From the IMG/VR virus record IMGVR_UViG_3300037847_002379, positions 1 to 21,697 of that record: a DNA stretch of 21,697 nt. One strand, given 5' to 3'. Positions within the stretch are counted from its first letter, which is position 1, and every line of letters starts with the position of its first letter. Of the stretch, positions 20,097 through 21,697 are shown in pieces. Origin of the DNA: a virus. A program made the position numbers and the translations under genes. Below the pieces are notes generated by a model. That model searched no databases. It saw only the letters and a list, made by a program, of their open reading frames with translations, and was not told the origin of the DNA.

Positions 20097-21530
20097 CTAC
20101 TCCTTTAGCGTGTAGGTAAACACTTTATATGGAAACTGTTCATCATTATACAATTTTACTCTTTCTTGATAGTGCCTGGCGGTATAGTTAACCCACTTTC
20201 CTTTGGAAAGATTGTCCACGATGTCGTAAAGTCGACATCCCACACCATCTGGACTGCGCCGCAATCCTCTACCGATTGATTGCAGAACCCGAATCTTACT
20301 CTTTGAGGGGCTAGCGAACACGATGTTGTCCAACTTACGAATATTAACACCAGTGCTAAACGTACCATACGATGCAACAATGAGTGCTTTGTCCTCTTTC
20401 TCTACAATAGCTCTGACTTCATTTCTATCATCCCCAGATACACCTCCATGGATAAAGAAGACAGGTCTATCAAGTTGTTGTGCCATATCATACAACACCT
20501 TACCATGCTTCTCAACTAATGCATAAAGTAAAAGTGTGTTCCCTCTCAACTCTTTACATAAATCTATTAGGAAATCATTACGAGTTTTATTACCAATGAT
20601 ATAATTAACTTCATCTCTATAAGATGCTCTAGCCATCTGAGTCTTATTTTTACTCGTGTGATCTAGTATACAAATATTTATCTTCAATTCAGCTAAGTGC
20701 TTTTGTTCTATAAGTTCTGATGTGCTGACAACCTTTTCTACAGGACCAAACAATCCTTCAAGCACTAACTTATGTGTTTGTGAGTCATCTAATGTACCAG
20801 TGAATCCAAACCTGTATGGACAGTTGGTTAGCTTACTCATAATAGATGTAAGTGACTTAGCTTTGAACAAATGAGCTTCATCACCTATAACAACTTGGAA
20901 CTGTTCAAACCACTTTCTTGGCATCTTGTATATTGATTGCCACGTAGTTATTGTTATCTCAGAATCAATATCCTTACTAGCACCAGCAGTTATCTTATGA
21001 ATATCATCTTTGTATCCATATTCATGAAAGTCTGATGCAAGCTGTGCAACAAGTCCAGTAGTAGGAACTATGATTAACTTCTTCATTGGATAATATCTTG
21101 CAATCATATAGATGATCATAGACTTACCAGATGCAGTTGGAGAAATCATCATGGCTCTTTTATTTGTTATAGCATGAGCAACAGCATCCTTTTGATAGTC
21201 TCTTGGTTCCATTGTTAACTTCAAAGTCTTTGCCAAGTCATCTACATCTTCTGTTGAGAAAGGAGTTGTGTTGGTGAGCTTGTCATCAACTATACAATCA
21301 TACTTACGTACTTTGCAAAAGTCAACAATGTAATCTTTCAATCCTGTATACACTGTTCTTGTTACAGAGTTGAATAATCTTATCTTTCCATCCCAAACTC
21401 TGTTACGAACTTGAGGCATAAATTTTGCACCAGGTACATCAAACGTGAAAAAATCTGATAGCTCTTGAGCTACAGAAGAGTCACATCTGACCTGTAGATG
21501 CACGTCATCCTTATATACAATTTCTATCAT
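20097..21530 (-). CDS. uvsW: Helicase UvsW
   Basis: UvsW is a superfamily 2 RNA-DNA and branched-DNA helicase that removes R-loops and drives branch migration in T4 recombination. This 477-aa protein (T4 503 aa) has the small N-terminal UvsW domain (to about residue 90), motif I PTASGKS at 131-137, motif II DEAH at 217-220, motif III FTGTL at 243-247 and motif VI QSIGRGLRRSPDG in the C-terminal half. It overlaps the uvsY stop as ATGA. A low-confidence promoter match lies inside its 5' part at 21297-21325. Confidence 0.97.
   Translation of the reverse strand: MIEIVYKDDVHLQVRCDSSVAQELSDFFTFDVPGAKFMPQVRNRVWDGKIRLFNSVTRTVYTGLKDYIVDFCKVRKYDCIVDDKLTNTTPFSTEDVDDLAKTLKLTMEPRDYQKDAVAHAITNKRAMMISPTASGKSMIIYMIARYYPMKKLIIVPTTGLVAQLASDFHEYGYKDDIHKITAGASKDIDSEITITTWQSIYKMPRKWFEQFQVVIGDEAHLFKAKSLTSIMSKLTNCPYRFGFTGTLDDSQTHKLVLEGLFGPVEKVVSTSELIEQKHLAELKINICILDHTSKNKTQMARASYRDEVNYIIGNKTRNDFLIDLCKELRGNTLLLYALVEKHGKVLYDMAQQLDRPVFFIHGGVSGDDRNEVRAIVEKEDKALIVASYGTFSTGVNIRKLDNIVFASPSKSKIRVLQSIGRGLRRSPDGVGCRLYDIVDNLSKGKWVNYTARHYQERVKLYNDEQFPYKVFTYTLKE
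21297..21325 (-). promoter_or_regulatory. Promoter candidate inside uvsW (TTGACT-N17-TATGAT)
   Basis: GTTGACTTT followed at exact 17-nt spacing by TATGAT (five of six consensus bases) lies about 200 nt into uvsW. There is no gene start close downstream, so it may be a chance match or drive the 126-aa gene and gp55 from a distance. Confidence 0.3.
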
Positions 21531-21697
21531 AGACCGACTTTAAACTTTTCCCAATCAACAGCAGTCTTGATTTGATATCCTCTTACATTCAATGACTTTA
21601 CTATTGACTCTAAGAACTCTACTTTTTCTTTTGCATATGCAATTTTTAGATTGTGGTTTACAATGTCTTTATCAGACTCAATATACATTGGAATATC
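21527..21697 (-). CDS. uvsY: Recombination mediator UvsY, C-terminal part (cut by window edge)
   Basis: Hand translation of the last 56 codons gives a segment with ESDKDIV, KVEFLESIVKSLNVRGYQIK and AVDWEKFKVGL. It parallels the end of T4 UvsY (ADKDVL, ILLDFCSGALDAIKSRGFAIK, DMRAFEAGK) in order and spacing. UvsY loads the UvsX recombinase onto gp32-coated single-stranded DNA. It stops with TGA overlapping the uvsW ATG, and uvsW follows. The start lies outside the window, so length cannot be judged. Confidence 0.88.
   Translation of the reverse strand, partial: DIPMYIESDKDIVNHNLKIAYAKEKVEFLESIVKSLNVRGYQIKTAVDWEKFKVGL

Noticed and set aside
1-21697. tRNA genes, CRISPR arrays, insertion sequences, att sites or long repeats
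   Set aside because: None was seen; virtually all sequence is occupied by close-packed minus-strand genes and the largest gaps are explained by small ORFs, promoters and one terminator.

Overview
The window is part of the genome of a T4-like myovirus (a tailed phage). It reads as the replication, recombination and late-transcription core of the T4 superfamily: UvsY (C-terminus only), UvsW, gp55, gp47, gp46, gp45, gp44, gp62, RegA and gp43 (N-terminus only) all appear, in T4-like order and all on the minus strand. Transcription therefore runs from high to low coordinates. The sequence is AT-rich. Genes are packed with ATGA, TAATG or short overlaps, and I saw no tRNA, CRISPR array, insertion sequence or plausible plus-strand gene. 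The family resemblance is to marine T4-like phages (cyanophage and pelagiphage types: Hsp20, peptide deformylase, several 2-oxoglutarate oxygenases, DUF3310, a small cytidylyltransferase). No photosynthesis gene is present, and the ferredoxin is the 7Fe FdxA type typical of proteobacteria, so a proteobacterial, perhaps alphaproteobacterial, host is my inference rather than an observation.

Layout along transcription. (1) 21697-16400: uvsY end, uvsW, a 126-aa conserved protein, gp55 late sigma factor, gp47 and gp46. (2) 16400-7012: a 9-kb accessory block lying between gp46 and gp45. It holds a 54-aa membrane protein, a cytidylyltransferase, peptide deformylase, QueE, a 2OG oxygenase, QueD, a 71-aa helical protein, a phosphoribosyltransferase, FolE, a GIY-YIG-like protein, an unknown protein, a second QueD-like T-fold protein, a TGT/DpdA-like base transferase, a DUF3310 protein, a dUTPase/dCTP deaminase-family protein, a glycosyltransferase and an SGNH-like protein. 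(3) 7009-5387: sliding clamp gp45 and clamp loader gp44. (4) 5381-3025: a second accessory cassette inserted between gp44 and gp62 (zinc-ribbon protein, second SGNH-like protein, TauD-like oxygenase, FdxA ferredoxin). (5) 3025-2236: gp62 and RegA. (6) 2153-596: Hsp20, T4-type lysozyme and three small proteins, closed by a strong terminator. (7) 565-1: a new promoter and the start of gp43 DNA polymerase.

The most interesting system is the 7-deazaguanine set in region 2. FolE, QueD and QueE would convert GTP to 7-carboxy-7-deazaguanine, and a TGT/DpdA-like enzyme could insert a deazaguanine base into phage DNA, a known anti-restriction strategy. No QueC is visible. A second, diverged QueD-like protein, a phosphoribosyltransferase and a 2OG oxygenase are interleaved with these genes, which hints at an uncharacterised variant of the modification.

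Regulation is partly readable. TTGACT-N17-(TATAAT-like) promoters lie just upstream of gp43, hsp20, folE and the DUF3310 gene. The nonamer GTTGACTTT occurs seven times on the coding strand, mostly inside genes, suggesting early promoters embedded in coding sequence. A terminator with a TTCG loop separates the lysozyme group from gp43, and a stem-loop with a late-promoter-like TATATATA precedes the lysozyme gene, reminiscent of T4 gene e.
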